Shown here: one piece after another, positions 62,207 through 64,000 of the stretch | Layout: each line of letters opens with the position of its first letter | How positions within the stretch are numbered: the stretch's first letter is position 1 | Source: Ferrimonas sp. YFM | Lineage (GTDB): Bacteria; Pseudomonadota; Gammaproteobacteria; Enterobacterales; Shewanellaceae | Reading direction: 5' to 3' | Assembly (NCBI RefSeq): GCF_030296015.1 | Contig: NZ_AP027368.1 | Coordinates: forward strand, 3,892,839-3,956,838 | Length of the DNA: 64,000 nucleotides | The notes under the pieces: generated by a model | The model's input: the letters and a program-made list of their open reading frames with translations, nothing else | Database searches by the model: none | Told to the model about the DNA's origin: nothing | Translations under genes and position numbers: made by a program

Positions 62207-63025
62207 ATGCCAAAAGAGTCTTTAAGCCCCAGGGAAACGGGGATGATGTTGCTGTCGGTGTTGTCGGTGATCGTCGTGCTGGTCATCGCCTTCAACGACG
62301 AAACCAAAGAGGCGATCCGTCTGCTGCTCTATGTCGATTTCGCCATCTGCTTGGTGTTCATCACCAACTTCTTCTGGGGACTGGCCAAAGCGGACAGCCG
62401 CAAGCTCTATTTCACCCAACACTGGATTGACCTGGTGGCCTCCATTCCGGTGATTGAGCCTCTGCGCTTCGCCCGGATCTTCCAGGTACTGCGGGTGATC
62501 CGCCTAATGCGCATGAGCCGCTCCCTGCTCAAGGCTTACAGCCACCATAAGCGGGAAACCACCGCCACCAGCCTGCTGGTTGCCCTGATCACCGTACTCA
62601 CCTTCTCTTCGGTGATGATCCTGCTGTTCGAGGACGGGGTACCTGGATCCAACATCAACGACGCCGAATCCGCCATCTGGTGGTCCCTGGTGACCATCTC
62701 AACCGTGGGATACGGCGACTACTACCCGGTGACCACAGAAGGCCGGGTGATTGGGGCCATGGTGATCATCTGTGGCGTGAGCTTCTTTGGTATCGTGGCG
62801 GGCTACCTGGCCTCCATCTTCGTCTCCCCCGAGGAGCAGGAGAAGCTGGACGAGCAGAACAAACAGCTGCAGAAGCGCTCCGACGCCCTGGAAGCCAGAT
62901 TGGCGGCCCTGTCTGAGCAGAACCGCCAGATTCTGGCCAGGCTGGAGGCCCTTACTCCCCCCGAAGCTCAGGCAGCAGGGCAAGAAGGGCCAGCTGAGTC
63001 TGACCATAAGCGGGAGACGCCATAA
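62207..63025 (+). CDS. Voltage-gated-type K+ channel
   Basis: 272 residues with six hydrophobic segments. An S4-like basic helix reads RFARIFQVLRVIRLMRMSRS. The pore has the selectivity filter T166-V-G-Y-G-D171. A C-terminal coiled coil follows (EEQEKLDEQNKQLQKRSDA, LAALSEQNRQILARLEAL), likely for tetramer formation. There is no RCK or cyclic-nucleotide domain. ATG at 62207 was chosen (MPKESLSPRET). Its last 74 bp overlap the convergent CYTH gene. Confidence 0.9.
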   Translation: MPKESLSPRETGMMLLSVLSVIVVLVIAFNDETKEAIRLLLYVDFAICLVFITNFFWGLAKADSRKLYFTQHWIDLVASIPVIEPLRFARIFQVLRVIRLMRMSRSLLKAYSHHKRETTATSLLVALITVLTFSSVMILLFEDGVPGSNINDAESAIWWSLVTISTVGYGDYYPVTTEGRVIGAMVIICGVSFFGIVAGYLASIFVSPEEQEKLDEQNKQLQKRSDALEARLAALSEQNRQILARLEALTPPEAQAAGQEGPAESDHKRETP

Positions 63026-63866
63026 GTTGAGCCAGCCGCGCCCTGGGATCCGGGGCGTCCACCAATCCCTGCCCCAGGGATGCCAGGCGTACCGCCAGCG
63101 CCGGCTCCCGTTCAAACAGCAGTTGAGACAATCCGCTGAACTGGACCACCAACGCCTCCAGGGCCCCCTGTGTGCCCAGCATCAGGTGATGCTCGTTGCA
63201 CTGCCAGCCTGCCAGCCCCCTGGCCAGGTTTTCGGGCGGCTCAGCCTGAACCGGAGACTGAGGCGACAGGCCGGCCAGCCGATAGCCGCGGGCAGCCTTG
63301 GAGGCCTGGCCCAGGCGCAGATTGAATCGCTCCGCCAGCTTCTGAGCCAATTGCAGCGCCTCGCCCAGGTCGCCACTGATCAACTCCAGCTCCAGCTCAT
63401 CGATCACTTCACTCTTGCCAGCCGCCAGCACCTCTCCGGAGTCCAGCGCCACCTCCAGCAGGGTGCCACCGGCCAGTTCCAGCTCCAGGGCGTGACGGCG
63501 GAAATTGGTGGCAAACTGCTCGGTCAGCGCCTGCTGCAGGGCCGACACCTCCTCCCCTTGCCAGACTTCCACCGGAAACAGCGCCAGCTCCGGCCAATCC
63601 GCGTCGATGTCGACGTTGTACTCGGGCCGGCGGTGCACGCCGGTGTCACTGCTGCCGGCGGTCTTTACCGTCTGCTCTCGATGCTCGCCCTTCTGGCGGA
63701 TCCGCAAACCAATATCCAGATGGCGCAGCGCCAGTTCCGGGGTGTCAAAGTAGCGATTCACCAGAAAGTGAACCTGATCACTTTTTACTCGACCCGCCTG
63801 TTTCAGCGCCGAAACCAGTTCATTCCTGTCTACCTGGGTGAGCAACAGTTTCAGTTCGATTTCCAT
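62952..63866 (-). CDS. ygiF: CYTH-domain inorganic triphosphatase, YgiF-like
   Basis: 304 residues. It opens with the CYTH signature ExExK (E2-I-E4-L-K6) and continues VNRYFDTPELAL, LRIRQKGEHREQTVKTAG and ALELELAGG. The second part is a partial CHAD-like helical domain, shorter than in E. coli YgiF (433 residues). YgiF hydrolyses triphosphate. It lies beside glnE, as in E. coli, with a DUF350/K+-channel pair inserted between. The last 74 bp overlap the channel gene. The 134 bp to the window end hold its promoter region. Confidence 0.87.
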   Translation of the reverse strand: MEIELKLLLTQVDRNELVSALKQAGRVKSDQVHFLVNRYFDTPELALRHLDIGLRIRQKGEHREQTVKTAGSSDTGVHRRPEYNVDIDADWPELALFPVEVWQGEEVSALQQALTEQFATNFRRHALELELAGGTLLEVALDSGEVLAAGKSEVIDELELELISGDLGEALQLAQKLAERFNLRLGQASKAARGYRLAGLSPQSPVQAEPPENLARGLAGWQCNEHHLMLGTQGALEALVVQFSGLSQLLFEREPALAVRLASLGQGLVDAPDPRARLAQLMASPAYGQTQLALLALLPELRGE

Positions 63867-64000
63867 AAGCCTATAAGTTTCTTTAAAAATTCATACTGAC
63901 GTAAGTAAAGTGAAATAATGTCATATAAGTGTCACATTACTGACATAGGATGCTCCCGGCCTTGATTCATCGGGATTTTTATAGCCAGCCGTTATAATTA

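Overview
The window comes from the chromosome of a GC-rich marine-type gammaproteobacterium. My best guess is Ferrimonas or a close Shewanella/Aeromonas-like relative. This rests on gene content and order and on protein resemblance to Escherichia coli and Shewanella families recalled from memory; no database was searched. Nearly everything is housekeeping DNA. There are no phage genes, transposases, CRISPR arrays or rRNA genes, and one tRNA gene (Pro, anticodon TGG).

Layout. 0-6 kb: a truncated LysR regulator divergent from a glutathione-dependent formaldehyde detoxification pair (frmA, fghA), then a DCC-family/SDR pair, a DUF3626 protein, an RcsF-like lipoprotein and ybaM. 6-25 kb: a block with the content and order of the E. 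coli mrcB-hrpB-thpR-sfsA-dksA-gluQ-pcnB-folK-panB-panC-panD-yadG/yadH-hpt region, interrupted by a diguanylate cyclase, pepB, an NAD(P)-binding protein and a TrmB-like methyltransferase. A 31-codon membrane-protein frame with its own promoter and a palindromic operator lies between panD and the methyltransferase. 25-36 kb: mpl-ubiX, an NhaC-type transporter under tandem MetJ boxes (candidate methionine transporter), two small membrane proteins, an S9 peptidase, a bactofilin, fbp, ppa, a transglutaminase/TPR lipoprotein, an MFS transporter and a TIGR03899 protein.

36-47 kb: cobA (siroheme precursor), the tRNA-Pro gene with a striking tandem array of tRNA 3'-end repeats, a PH-domain protein, an M19 dipeptidase, an AraC regulator divergent from a cupredoxin-like protein, a zinc-ribbon protein, and cysJIH (sulfite and PAPS reduction). 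CobA supplies the siroheme precursor that CysI needs. 47-56 kb: a three-gene transhydrogenase operon, an AT-rich lipoprotein islet bounded by two identical 27-bp terminator copies, an OprB-like porin, a YcaQ-type glycosylase, three small coiled-coil proteins and a putative HExxH protein. 56-64 kb: an LpxL/HtrB acyltransferase, a PPC-domain protein, a DUF4442 protein, glnE, a DUF350 protein, a voltage-gated-type K+ channel and a CYTH triphosphatase (ygiF next to glnE, as in E. coli).

The most interesting item is the array after tRNA-Pro. Units of 107, 107 and 119 nt, plus a broken fourth, each carry a terminator hairpin, a second hairpin whose sequence changes but whose pairing is kept, and a copy of the tRNA 3' end with CCA. 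This resembles the rtT repeats of the E. coli tyrT locus but involves a different tRNA. Also notable are the AUU start codon of pcnB, the MetJ operator, the hidden 31-codon gene and the terminator-bounded islet.
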